From an uncultured bacterium (lineage in GTDB: Bacteria > Desulfobacterota > Binatia > HRBIN30 > CADEER01), in contig CADEER010000027.1 in assembly GCA_902826395.1 (NCBI GenBank), positions 1 to 40,571 of the forward strand: DNA of 40,571 nt, in the 5' to 3' direction. Position 1 is the first letter of the stretch; every line of letters starts with the position of its first letter. The position numbers and the translations under genes are program-made. This document shows positions 33,079-40,571 of the stretch, in pieces. A model generated the notes under the pieces. It saw only the letters and a program-made list of their open reading frames with translations, ran no database searches and was not told the origin of the DNA.

Positions 33079-34200
33079 TCAGCGGGCCGGGTCCATGAAC
33101 TCCTTGAAGCCGTAACGCGCGTGTGGACCGATCGCGAGTTGCTCGAGAACGCCGACTCCCGTCTTGCCCTTCGAGGTAGCGCGCATCACCTGCTGCACGT
33201 GCTGGTTTTCGATCTCCATCGGGTCGAGATCGTCGCCGCGCCACGATTCGCCGCCGATCGCCAGATCGCCCTTCCAATGGCCGTGCCCCCAGGTCGGATG
33301 CGTGTAGCCGATTCCCTTCATCTGAAAGCAGATCAATGGCTCGAGCTCGATGTCGTGACGCTCGCCGCCGACCTCGATGAGCGAGATGGTCGCCCCGGCG
33401 GCGCGGCGCGTGCCCGGAATGTATCGCAGGGCATGCTCGACGCCGGCGATCTTGCGACCCGTCGCCTCGAGCTCGGGGATCCGATCGGGGCTCTCGTAGG
33501 CAGGGACGATGTGTCCGTCCCAGTGCCACGGCTGGCCGTCGCCGTCCTCGAAGATGCCGAAGTGCGTGCAGTGATCGTCCCAGTGGACCGGCGACCACAG
33601 GAAGAAAAATTGCGGCAGTTGCGTCGACGGCGCGCCGCCGCGGTCGGGATCGCCCACCGGGCGAACCCCCCACGAGCGATCCTTGGTTCCGAAAACGCGC
33701 GCCGGGTCGATGGCGACCGTCTGTCCCGCATAGCGGATCGTACCGCCCCAGCGGCCGAACTGCGCAAAGCGCGTCGCGTCCATCGCCACGCGCCCGCCCT
33801 GCCGCCACGTCTGTCGTCCCTCTTCGATACACGCGGTGCGGGCGGAGAACGTCAGGTCGCACTCGATGCCGGTCTCGTTCGCATCGAGCGTCACCCGCAA
33901 TACGCGCATCGGCTCGACGACGGCGATGCGAAACGGGCCGACGACGGTATCGGTGGGCTCGAGAGGAGCGCGGCGCGAGGCATGGAACGCGTGCTGCTCG
34001 CCGCCGCGCACGATGCTGAACCCGCAATCCATGATGCGGAGGTTCGGGTAGATCGCGAGGCCGATGCCGAAATAGAACTCGCCGTCGGCCGCGTAGCCGT
34101 TGAACCAGTACCGGTCGTAGGCATTGCGATCCCCGGTGGCGACGTGGGCGATCGGCTCGGGAGTCTGATGGATCGGGTAGTCGTCGAACTTCGAAAGCAT
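33079..34200 (-). CDS. Uncharacterised lipocalin-like protein (DUF7064/DUF7065 or CrtC/AttH-like)
   Basis: 373 residues, two beta-rich halves. Conserved-looking segments include YPIHQTPEPIAH, YDRYWFNGYAADGEFYFGIG, WGVRPVGDP, HWDDHCTHFGIFED and THPTWGHGHWKGDL. This is the style of the AttH/hydroxyneurosporene synthase-like domain family that is common next to steroid and hydrocarbon catabolic genes, but no function is established. There is no signal peptide. ATG 34200 is used; the longer frame begins with a poorly conserved 19-residue extension. It is preceded by a cruciform repeat element. Confidence 0.65.
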   Translation of the reverse strand: MLSKFDDYPIHQTPEPIAHVATGDRNAYDRYWFNGYAADGEFYFGIGLAIYPNLRIMDCGFSIVRGGEQHAFHASRRAPLEPTDTVVGPFRIAVVEPMRVLRVTLDANETGIECDLTFSARTACIEEGRQTWRQGGRVAMDATRFAQFGRWGGTIRYAGQTVAIDPARVFGTKDRSWGVRPVGDPDRGGAPSTQLPQFFFLWSPVHWDDHCTHFGIFEDGDGQPWHWDGHIVPAYESPDRIPELEATGRKIAGVEHALRYIPGTRRAAGATISLIEVGGERHDIELEPLICFQMKGIGYTHPTWGHGHWKGDLAIGGESWRGDDLDPMEIENQHVQQVMRATSKGKTGVGVLEQLAIGPHARYGFKEFMDPAR

Positions 34201-34268
34201 GGCGGCCCCTCGAGTTGGCGGTTTGCGCAGCTTCGTATCCGGGCGGCGTGAGCGCAAGCTAACGAGGG

Positions 34269-34409
34269 TTCAGGGGTCAGGGGTCGGGGATCAGGGAAGG
34301 TGGAGTCTCCGCTGACGCGGAGACTCATCAATGACTTGATCGCTGGAATCTTCGCGGAGCGAAGATTCCCACCGCCCCCGACTCCTACCCCCGACTCCTG
34401 ACCCCTGAA
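34269..34409. mobile_element. Cruciform REP/MITE-like intergenic element
   Basis: A 141-bp element is bounded by inverted repeats TTCAGGGGTCAGGGGTCGGGG (34269-34289) and its near-complement at 34388-34409 (about 20 of 22 positions). Inside are two separate perfect hairpins: GAGTCTCCGC/GCGGAGACTC with a TGAC loop (34303-34326), and GGAATCTTCGC/GCGAAGATTCC with a GGA loop (34345-34369). There is no coding frame. The layout (terminal inverted repeat plus two stem-loops) is like REP/BIME or a MITE mobilised by a transposase elsewhere. It begins only 3 bp beyond the stop of the GT2 gene and may act as its terminator. Confidence 0.7.
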
Positions 34410-34412
34410 ACG

Positions 34413-35387
34413 CTAGCCGCGTTCGCGGGCGACCTCGACATGCCGTGATTCGCTGCGGATCGGCTCGCCGCGGCCGTCGAGCTTTTCGAAGAACGACTCC
34501 GGCGGCGCGCCGTAACGGCCACGCGCGTAGTCGAGAAATCCGCGCAGCCGGGCCGGTGGCGCAAACAGCAACGGTCGAACGCTCGGCTTGAGCAGCCCGC
34601 GCACCAGGCCGACGACGGCGATCGCGAAGCGCGTCAGGGCATGCGTGCGTCCGGAAAGCTCGCGCACGATCAGCAACGTATTGCGCTCCATCAGATAGTC
34701 GACGGCCCGCACACCCAAGCGCGACGTCGGATTGACGACGCGCGCGCCGCGCACCAAGCCGACTTCCCACCGCGCCGCGCGAGCACGCGCGCCGATCTCC
34801 ACTTCTTCGCCGTATGCGAAGAAGCGCTCGTCGAACAGCCCGATCTCGTCGAGACAGCGACGGCGCGCCAATAGCAGGGTGCCGTGCACATAGTCTGCCG
34901 GCTCCCAACCCCGCTGCACACGCGCCGGCACACTGATGCCACCGAGATAGGGGTTGATGTACGGAGTGACTCCGTCGCCGACATCGGCACAGGCGAGCCC
35001 CGCATCGGGCCGCGCATCGAGCTCGCGCACGATCTCTTCGACGCAGTCGGGCGCGGGCAGCGCATCATGCGGTGCCACGCCGAGGTAATCGCAGGCGGAG
35101 TGCTCGAGCAGACGGCGAAGCCCGGCGTTGGCGGCCGGGCCGAAGCCGTGGTTGCTGCCGAGCTCGAGAACGAAGAGAGACGGGCGAAAGGCGCGCAGCT
35201 CCGCGAGCACCTCGGCGCGCGAGCCGTTGTCGACGACGACGATGTCGAGCGAGACCGACTGCGCCTCGAATGCTTCGATCGTCCGCTTGCAGCGATCCGG
35301 CTGGTTCCAGTGCACGAGCACGAGCCCGACCCGGGCGCCAACCGCGCCGCGACGCTCTATCGACTGCTCCGACACAGCTTGACCCAT
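34413..35387 (-). CDS. Family 2 glycosyltransferase (rhamnosyltransferase-like)
   Basis: 324 residues, single GT-A domain. The motifs are VGLVLVHWNQP, LDIVVVDNGS (the ubiquitous nucleotide-binding strand), GSNHGFGPAANAGLRRLL, a substitution APHDALP in place of the usual DxD, and ERFFAYGEEVEIGARARAARWEVG in the acceptor-side helix. This pattern is of the WbbL/RgpF-like rhamnosyl- and related glycosyltransferases that make surface polysaccharides. A weak hydrophobic C-terminal segment is present. ATG 35387 is preferred to TTG 35396. It diverges from the MgtC gene and has no polysaccharide neighbours beyond it. Confidence 0.9.
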   Translation of the reverse strand: MGQAVSEQSIERRGAVGARVGLVLVHWNQPDRCKRTIEAFEAQSVSLDIVVVDNGSRAEVLAELRAFRPSLFVLELGSNHGFGPAANAGLRRLLEHSACDYLGVAPHDALPAPDCVEEIVRELDARPDAGLACADVGDGVTPYINPYLGGISVPARVQRGWEPADYVHGTLLLARRRCLDEIGLFDERFFAYGEEVEIGARARAARWEVGLVRGARVVNPTSRLGVRAVDYLMERNTLLIVRELSGRTHALTRFAIAVVGLVRGLLKPSVRPLLFAPPARLRGFLDYARGRYGAPPESFFEKLDGRGEPIRSESRHVEVARERG

Positions 35388-35473
35388 TGCCAGCAAATTC
35401 CGGTGATGGCGAGCCCTCCCTCCGCATCGATGACCACTTTCCGTGCGCGACCCATCCGGGCTAGCAAGGAGTC

Positions 35474-35908
35474 ATGGACTTCATCCCCATCGAGTGGACG
35501 ACCGTCCTCTCGCATCTCGTGCAGATGGGCGTCGCGTATGCCCTGGCACTTCCGATCGGCTGGGATCGCGAGGAGCACGAGCGCAGCGCCGGCCTGCGCA
35601 CGTTCCCACTGGTCGCGGTCGGCGCATGCGCCTACATGCTGGTCGGCATCAACGTCTTCGACGACCCCAACGCGATGAGCCGTGTCCTCTACGGAATCAT
35701 CACCGGCCTGGGATTCATCGGCGGCGGCGCGATTCTCAAGACCGGCGACGGGGTTACAGGCACTGCAACTGCCGCGTGCATCTGGAACACCGGTGCAGTC
35801 GGCATCGCCGTCGCCTGGCAGCGCTACGACATCGCCATCACCCTGGCTGCGATCAGCTTTCTGACTCTGCGCATCGTGACGCGGATCAAGAAGGCAGTGC
35901 ACAAATGA
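35474..35908 (+). CDS. MgtC/SapB-family membrane protein
   Basis: 144 residues with about four hydrophobic segments. Family-typical stretches are AYALALPIGWDREEHERSAGLRTFPLVAVGAC, MSRVLYGIITGLGFIGGGAILK, and TGTATAACIWNTGAVGIAVA. The family is linked to magnesium limitation and virulence, in some cases through control of ATP synthase; here only membership can be asserted. This copy lacks the long C-terminal cytoplasmic domain of Salmonella MgtC. AAGGAG precedes ATG 35474. Its stop lies within a short hairpin shared with the convergent gene. Confidence 0.93.
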   Translation: MDFIPIEWTTVLSHLVQMGVAYALALPIGWDREEHERSAGLRTFPLVAVGACAYMLVGINVFDDPNAMSRVLYGIITGLGFIGGGAILKTGDGVTGTATAACIWNTGAVGIAVAWQRYDIAITLAAISFLTLRIVTRIKKAVHK

Positions 35909-35922
35909 CCGGCAGCCGCCGG
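35907..35922. terminator. Short hairpin between convergent genes
   Basis: ACCGGC and GCCGGT form a 6-bp stem with an AGCC loop spanning the MgtC stop. It lies between two convergent stops and could terminate either transcript. There is no T-run, so the call is weak. Confidence 0.35.
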
Positions 35923-35929
35923 TCTCGGC

Positions 35930-36334
35930 TCACCTGCCGGCTTGTCCGTCGCGACCGAGCTTGCCGAGTAGGTCGCGGCGCAGTCGGTCGACCTGCCGGC
36001 CGAGATGCGGTCGCAGCAAGGCGGCGCCGCCGCGGATGAGGGCGTTGGCGAGCGTCGCCGCAATCGAGAGCAGGCCGATCGCCATCCCGTAGGCGCCGAT
36101 CTCGAAGAGACTCGCCGGCATCTCGACCTGCTGTCCCTCGATCATCAGAGACCGGGCCGCGCGCGAGATCGGGACGAGGCGTTCGATCAGCCCGACCTCT
36201 TCGCCCGCCAGCAGCTCGACCACGCGCTGGAACGTCCAGCCCCCGAGCCCCAGACCGGCAACGATCAGAACGACCCCAACTCCCCGCCCGACGCTCGACG
36301 AACTCTCCGTCTCCGATGCAGCGCCGATCTCCAT
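35930..36334 (-). CDS. Small two-transmembrane protein of unknown function
   Basis: 134 residues from ATG 36334 (the longer frame adds an Arg-rich shadow). The layout is a short acidic N-terminus (MEIGAASETESSSS), a hydrophobic segment GVVLIVAGLGLGGW, a charged region with ELLAGEEVGLIERLVPISRAARS, a second hydrophobic segment LFEIGAYGMAIGLLSIAATLANAL, and a basic C-terminal end. I do not recognise a family. It lies 34 bp from the next minus-strand gene, which encodes a secreted protein. Confidence 0.55.
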   Translation of the reverse strand: MEIGAASETESSSSVGRGVGVVLIVAGLGLGGWTFQRVVELLAGEEVGLIERLVPISRAARSLMIEGQQVEMPASLFEIGAYGMAIGLLSIAATLANALIRGGAALLRPHLGRQVDRLRRDLLGKLGRDGQAGR

Positions 36335-36368
36335 ACCCGACTCTACATAGATGCCCGACGGACTCGCG

Positions 36369-37733
36369 TCACGGCGGACAGATGCCCGGCAGCGAAGACG
36401 TCTTCGACAGAACCTTGGTCCCTGTGCCGCCCGCGATCGCCGTGATCGCCGGCGCGTCGAACTGGGCACACATTCGATACGACGACGCGTCGGAGGCGTT
36501 TTCGATCGAGATCACCGCGATCAAGCTGTCGGCCCCGGTGAGTGCAGCGAGGTCGATGTCGCCGCTGCCCTGATCGCCGGTCGCCGAGTCGCCGTCGCCG
36601 AGGTTCCGCGCGACCACCTTCACCAGCTTGTCCGGCTTGACGGCGGCGACCTTCACGCCCGCCGCGCCGGGGGCGGCGAGGCTGTTCTTGAACTTGGCGA
36701 TCTTCTCCTTGTTGTGGATCCAGCCCGCCGTATCGAGCTCGTAGACGGCGCGATTGGTCGGGTCGGAGAGCGGGAAGATCTCGACCGTGCCCGACAGGGC
36801 GGGTGGCTCGGCAGCGGGGCCCTTGTCGATGGCGCCAGCGCTGTCGTCTTTGAGGATCATGACCATCTTCGCCTTACCCGATGTCGCGTACTTGTCGATC
36901 ATCAGAAGCTTGGCGCCGCTCACCGGTGCGAACATCGGCGGCGGTGGAGTCAGCGACGCCGAGATCTCCACCAGTGACGCCGTTACCTCGCTCGTCGAAT
37001 CGGCCGCGGCGCCACTGCCCGAGGTCGACAGGTCGTAGTCGACGAGGAGCTCGAACGTGCCGCCGAGCGGCAGCATGAAGGTGAGTGTGCCGGTATCCGC
37101 GAACGGCGTATTCCCCACCGCCGCAATCGCCGCCGATCCGTTGATGACCGTGCCGTAGCCGGTGGTCGCGACGTTCCAGAATGCATCAGCCAGCGCAGCA
37201 CCGCCGACGATCTCGACGTATCCCGCAATCGACGCGTCGATCGTCACGTAAGCCGGCGTTCCCGCGATCTCGGCGCCGCTCGGATCTACGTGGATCGTCC
37301 ACGGGTCCGGCGATGTCGACGTCGTATCGCCGGAGTGCGAAAAAGCGTGCGCCGAGTACGAGCCGCTGGCCCCTACCGTCTCGCCGTGGGCGCGGAAGAA
37401 CGTCGGATTGAATGGGGCGAACACCGAACGCGTCCCGGCACCGAGCGGCGCATTCAGATTGGTGCCGAGCTCGGCGCCGCTGTACGCCATGGCATCGAAT
37501 GGCGGCGGAGACGGCCCGAAGAGCGTGTCGTTGCGGCTGAACGCGGCGGGATCGGCGACCAGGTCGGTCGTGGTGTTGCCGGACGCCATGTTGTCGAAGC
37601 CGACGAACACCCTCGAGTCGGCCGGTCCGGGATTGACGTAGGTGATGGTGATCGCAGACGCCGCGGCGGCCGCCAGTGTGGTCGTCGATACTACCGCGAG
37701 CGCGCGGCGCGCTATGGACCAGAGTCGTGCCAT
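36369..37733 (-). CDS. Secreted protein of unknown function
   Basis: 454 residues. The signal peptide is MARLWSIARRALAVVSTTTLAAAAASA. The mature chain is Ser/Thr/Gly/Ala-rich with beta-repeat character: ITYVNPGPADSRVFVGFDNMASGN, then segments like GTLTFMLPLGGTFELLVDYDLS, a central TPPPPMFAPVSG hinge, and a second half with KLLMIDKYATSGKAKMVMILKDD repeating a similar theme (VFVG/VEIF strands). It has four sequons (NTT, NDT, NGS, NAS) and no anchor motif; the C-terminus is SLPGICPP. The frame is open upstream but ATG 37733 has AAGGGGG at good spacing and begins the signal. No named domain is recognised. Confidence 0.75.
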   Translation of the reverse strand: MARLWSIARRALAVVSTTTLAAAAASAITITYVNPGPADSRVFVGFDNMASGNTTTDLVADPAAFSRNDTLFGPSPPPFDAMAYSGAELGTNLNAPLGAGTRSVFAPFNPTFFRAHGETVGASGSYSAHAFSHSGDTTSTSPDPWTIHVDPSGAEIAGTPAYVTIDASIAGYVEIVGGAALADAFWNVATTGYGTVINGSAAIAAVGNTPFADTGTLTFMLPLGGTFELLVDYDLSTSGSGAAADSTSEVTASLVEISASLTPPPPMFAPVSGAKLLMIDKYATSGKAKMVMILKDDSAGAIDKGPAAEPPALSGTVEIFPLSDPTNRAVYELDTAGWIHNKEKIAKFKNSLAAPGAAGVKVAAVKPDKLVKVVARNLGDGDSATGDQGSGDIDLAALTGADSLIAVISIENASDASSYRMCAQFDAPAITAIAGGTGTKVLSKTSSLPGICPP

Positions 37734-37813
37734 GAAGACCCCCTTGCTCGAGATGAGAGCTGCGACCCTAACAAACCGCTGTGACGCCGCAAAAGGTTTT
37801 CGCGGCGCACTCC

Positions 37814-38188
37814 TCAGACGAAGATGTGCGCCAGGACATAGAACACCATCAGCAGGCCGATCGCCGCGACGATGATCACCAGCGCCAGGTCGGTGCGCGA
37901 GCCGCGAAAGTCTCGATGCTCGTCCGACGCGATGAGCGTCTTGAAGTGCAGATAGCGCCGGCTCGAAATTGCCAGCACGACCACACCGAGCACAATCAGA
38001 ATCAGGCCCCCGGCCCGGACATAGCCGGACGACACCGCGCTTGGCGCATCGGCCAGCCCCGGCAGCGAGCGCACGAACAAGTCGAAGCGCTCGACGAGCA
38101 GGCCGAAGGCCATGAACGCCAACCCGGTGCGCACCCACGCTAGATAGGTACGCTCATTCGCCGCGTGGTCGGTGTAGCGCTCGATCAT
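37814..38188 (-). CDS. DUF202 (YidH-like) small membrane protein
   Basis: 124 residues. The family's signature ANERTYLAWVRTGLAFMAFG lies at 10-29 and is followed by FVRSLPGL. Hydrophobic segments follow (GGLILIVLGVVVLAIS and LALVIIVAAIGLLMVFYVLAH), giving three transmembrane helices. DUF202 proteins are short membrane proteins of unknown function, often encoded in pairs. ATG 38188 is the natural start; the longer frame upstream is not conserved. It is 80 bp from the secreted-protein start. Confidence 0.92.
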   Translation of the reverse strand: MIERYTDHAANERTYLAWVRTGLAFMAFGLLVERFDLFVRSLPGLADAPSAVSSGYVRAGGLILIVLGVVVLAISSRRYLHFKTLIASDEHRDFRGSRTDLALVIIVAAIGLLMVFYVLAHIFV

Positions 38189-38304
38189 CCAAAGGCGCTC
38201 GTCGGAGGGCCGACGTCTACACCGGACGGACGAAGCGGGAAACCCGAAACTGCATCGCGGTCGCGGCCGTGACTCGCGGTTGCCCGGCGCACGACGCCCA
38301 ATCG

Positions 38305-40571
38305 TCAGCAGCCCGCGTCGGTGAACAGCTTCTTGAGCGCGGCCCGCAGCTCCTCGTCCTGCAAGCCCGCCATGGCCGTCCGCATCGCCGTGAGGCGGGC
38401 GCAAGCCGCGGCGGCGTCGCCGGCGGCGAGTTGCAGGCGCGCTTGCTCGAACTGGCCGCGGTACCAACCGGTATCGCCGCCGCGCACCGTTTCGGTGTAC
38501 TTCGCCCAATGCGCGAGTGCCTCCTGGGGCTTGCCCTGCGCCTCGGCGATGCGCGCGAGACCGCGCAGCGCCTCCAGCGCCGCGGGGTTGCCCGCCAGTA
38601 CTTCGCGATAGCCGGCGGCAGCAGCGTCGAGCTCGCCGGCCTTTTCCCTCAGTTGGGCAATCGCCAGTTGCTGGCGCGGGCTCGCCTCCTCACCGCCGAC
38701 CTGGCTCGCCAGGGCGTGCAGCTCGACGGCGACACGCGCCGCCGCAGCGGCGTCTTGCGGCGCCTCGCTCATGCGCGCCTCTCTGCCGAACTCCGCCGCC
38801 AGCGCGCGCAGCGCATCGGCGCGCCGCTCGTCGCGCAACACCGTCGTGCTGCGCTGCATCTCCGCCTCGGCGTCGGCAAAGCGCCGCAGCCGCAGCAGCG
38901 CTCCCAGTCGCATCCGCGCCGCCTGTGCCGCGAGATCCGCATGGCCGGGATGCCGCGCCGCAAAGTCGGCCAGGATCTCCGCCGTGCGCGCGTCGCCGCC
39001 CTCCGTCGCCAGCGATGCGTGCACGGCTCGCAACAAAGTGACCTTCGCGTCGATCTCGGCGAACTCCGCCGCCTCCTGCTCGGCACTCTTGCGACCGGCA
39101 ACGCGCTCGTCGTAGCGCTGCAGATCGTCGCCGATCGCCGCGACGATCGGCGCGCGCGCCGTCGGATCACTGGCGCCGCGCAACAAGTCGAAACGGCACT
39201 GCAGGGTGCCGAAGGCGGCGCGCAGCAGTAGCGCCGCATCGTTGTCCGCCTTGGCATACTCGTCGATGGCGGCGGCGAACTCACCACTTCCCTGCAAATA
39301 CTCACCGAGGCGGTAGTGCGCCTCGGCACTCTTCTCGTGGTCGGGATGATGCTGCAGAAGATCGCGCAGAGCCGCGACGTAGCTCGACGCGAGCTCGGCC
39401 GGTGGCTCCTCGGCCGCCATCAACGCCTCGAGCGACTTGAAGCGCAGGTAGCGGGCATCGGCGGCAAAGGCCGGCTCGCCGTCGCCCTCCATGGCCATGG
39501 CAAACGACGCCGCCGCGGGCTCGTAGCGCCCGGCGCGAAAGTCGCAGACAGCGGACCAGTACCGCGCGTCGCGCTGATGGCCCGTCGCGCCATCGCCAGC
39601 GAGCAGCTTCTCGAGCAGCGGCGCGGCACCGGCGCAGTCCTCCTTCTCGAGATAGAGCTGCGCCAGTTGCCACTGTGCCGCCGGCGAGTCCGCCGAGCCG
39701 GCCCACTGCGAAGGATCCTTGATGCTCGCCGCGAAGAGCGCGTCGACCTTCGCCCCCCAACCACCTCCGGCGCGGCGCAGCTCGGCGGCAACCTTACCTG
39801 CCTCGCTTCGATAGCGCTCGGCGGCGGCGCCGCGGGCACTATCCGCCGATTCGAGCAGCGCCTGCAGCTCGTAGAAACGCACGACCGACTTTTCGTCGGC
39901 TGGCACCAGACCGCCGTCGATCAGCTTGCGCGCCAGCTCGATCGCAGCGGCGCGGTCACCGCTGCGGTACGACGCGTCGAGCAGCGCCAACCGCGCCTTG
40001 GTCTTGCGCTCCGCGGATGCCTGGCCGGCGATGACGGCCTCGAAGTCGCGGCGCGCCCAGTCGAAGTTGTCGAGCTCGAGATAGCAGAGCCCGCGGCCGA
40101 GCAGACTCTCGTCGACCAGCTCGCCGGCGTGGTCGCCGACGGCGAACTGTGAGAAGCCGCTCTCACAGGCCTGCAGCAGCTCCTTGCGACGAGCCCCTTC
40201 GCTGGCTCGCGCCCCGTAGTAGTTCAGCCAGTTGAGGTAATAGAGCGAGTTGGCCGCAGTCGCCTGTGACGACTTGAAGTCGGCCGTCTCGTAGAGCGCC
40301 TCGAGGTCGCCGTCGGCATCCATCACGGCGCGCGACATCTTCTCCAGGCGATCGGCGTTGCGCCGATAGATGCCGTCGAGCGGGGCGTGCAGCGCCTCGA
40401 AGGCGCCGCGCAGCTCAGCGGTGCGGCGCTCGTCTTCCCCGTCGCGCTGCAGGCGATCGCTCTCGTCGATATAGGCGAGCACCAGCTCGCCGAGCGGCTC
40501 GATCAATCCCTTCTCGGCTTGCGCATTCCCCGCCGCGGCGCGCACCTCGCCGGCAAGCCGATCGGCGCCCG
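38305..40571 (-). CDS. TPR-repeat protein, 5' end beyond the window
   Basis: At least 755 residues, open at the right window edge (the frame runs to 40571 without a stop, so a GTG at 40545 is not the likely start). It consists of tandem TPR helices with the repeating A-x-Y/F-x-x-G-x-Y pattern: LLDASYRSGDRAAAIELARKL, LAQLYLEKEDCAGAAPLLEKL, ADARYLRFKSLEAL, AHYRLGEYLQGSGEFAAAIDEYAKA, and LAGNPAALEALRGLARIAEAQGKPQEALAHW. The C-terminus is LKKLFTDAGC. TPR proteins scaffold complexes, often envelope or secretion machinery. No other domain is seen in the visible part. Confidence 0.9.
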   Translation of the reverse strand, partial: GADRLAGEVRAAAGNAQAEKGLIEPLGELVLAYIDESDRLQRDGEDERRTAELRGAFEALHAPLDGIYRRNADRLEKMSRAVMDADGDLEALYETADFKSSQATAANSLYYLNWLNYYGARASEGARRKELLQACESGFSQFAVGDHAGELVDESLLGRGLCYLELDNFDWARRDFEAVIAGQASAERKTKARLALLDASYRSGDRAAAIELARKLIDGGLVPADEKSVVRFYELQALLESADSARGAAAERYRSEAGKVAAELRRAGGGWGAKVDALFAASIKDPSQWAGSADSPAAQWQLAQLYLEKEDCAGAAPLLEKLLAGDGATGHQRDARYWSAVCDFRAGRYEPAAASFAMAMEGDGEPAFAADARYLRFKSLEALMAAEEPPAELASSYVAALRDLLQHHPDHEKSAEAHYRLGEYLQGSGEFAAAIDEYAKADNDAALLLRAAFGTLQCRFDLLRGASDPTARAPIVAAIGDDLQRYDERVAGRKSAEQEAAEFAEIDAKVTLLRAVHASLATEGGDARTAEILADFAARHPGHADLAAQAARMRLGALLRLRRFADAEAEMQRSTTVLRDERRADALRALAAEFGREARMSEAPQDAAAAARVAVELHALASQVGGEEASPRQQLAIAQLREKAGELDAAAAGYREVLAGNPAALEALRGLARIAEAQGKPQEALAHWAKYTETVRGGDTGWYRGQFEQARLQLAAGDAAAACARLTAMRTAMAGLQDEELRAALKKLFTDAGC

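Noticed and set aside
33038-34027. Extension of the thioesterase frame
   Set aside because: It is a shadow of the DUF7065-type gene; the hotdog domain begins at ATG 33037.
37734-38138. Extension of the secreted-protein frame
   Set aside because: The signal peptide at ATG 37733 and its ribosome-binding site mark the real start; the upstream part shadows the DUF202 gene.
1-40571. tRNA, rRNA, CRISPR or transposase genes
   Set aside because: None were seen by eye on either strand. Short structured RNAs could have been missed without a covariance-model search.

Overview
The window is a 40.6 kb piece of a GC-rich bacterial chromosome that is densely coding. I see no rRNA, tRNA, CRISPR array or transposase. 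The gene mix is a thiolase, a crotonase, an MFE-type SDR, a luciferase-like oxidoreductase, a PF10118 hydrolase-like protein, Cys-rich secreted proteins with a C-terminal sorting tail, and bacterial EF-P. This suggests an uncultured deltaproteobacteria-like lineage, for example Binatota/Desulfobacterota. That placement is an inference from gene content and cannot be proven from the sequence alone.

The most striking block is 0.1-7.0 kb on the minus strand: four genes with start/stop overlaps (ATGA, GTGA and 14 bp). In transcription order they encode a WecA/TagO-like polyprenyl-phosphate sugar-1-phosphate transferase, an STT3/PglB-type oligosaccharyltransferase, an ALG1-like (GT33-type) glycosyltransferase, and a PglK/MsbA-like ABC flippase. 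Together they read as a compact N-linked protein glycosylation pathway: initiation, elongation, flipping and transfer. The sugar enzyme resembles the eukaryotic ALG1 mannosyltransferase. Upstream on the same strand are a thiolase, a PF10118 metal-dependent hydrolase and glutathione peroxidase.

From 10 to 14 kb lie a luciferase-like oxidoreductase, two tandem paralogous Cys-rich cell-surface proteins rich in N-X-S/T sequons (possible glycosylation targets), and a divergent crotonase. Between the paralogs is a decayed copy of the oxidoreductase 3' end, which exposes a segmental duplication. From 14 to 19.5 kb a radical SAM gene diverges from a tightly packed methyltransferase - GT2 - B12-type radical SAM - methyltransferase operon that I cannot assign to a known product.

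From 19.7 to 29.6 kb are a basic coiled-coil protein, an alpha/beta hydrolase, EF-P, a membrane class III nucleotide cyclase, a TetR - sterol-desaturase-like - PhoX-like operon, an SDR, a ferritin-like protein and a small XRE regulator with a perfect palindrome upstream. From 30 to 32.6 kb YceI is followed by a bufferin-type RiPP operon: Cys-rich precursor BufA, MNIO/DUF692 enzyme BufB and DUF2063 partner BufC. From 32.6 kb to the end are a PaaI-type thioesterase, a lipocalin-like DUF7065-type protein, a cruciform MITE/REP-like element, a GT2, MgtC, a small membrane protein, a large secreted protein, a DUF202 protein and the C-terminal part of a TPR protein that runs off the window.
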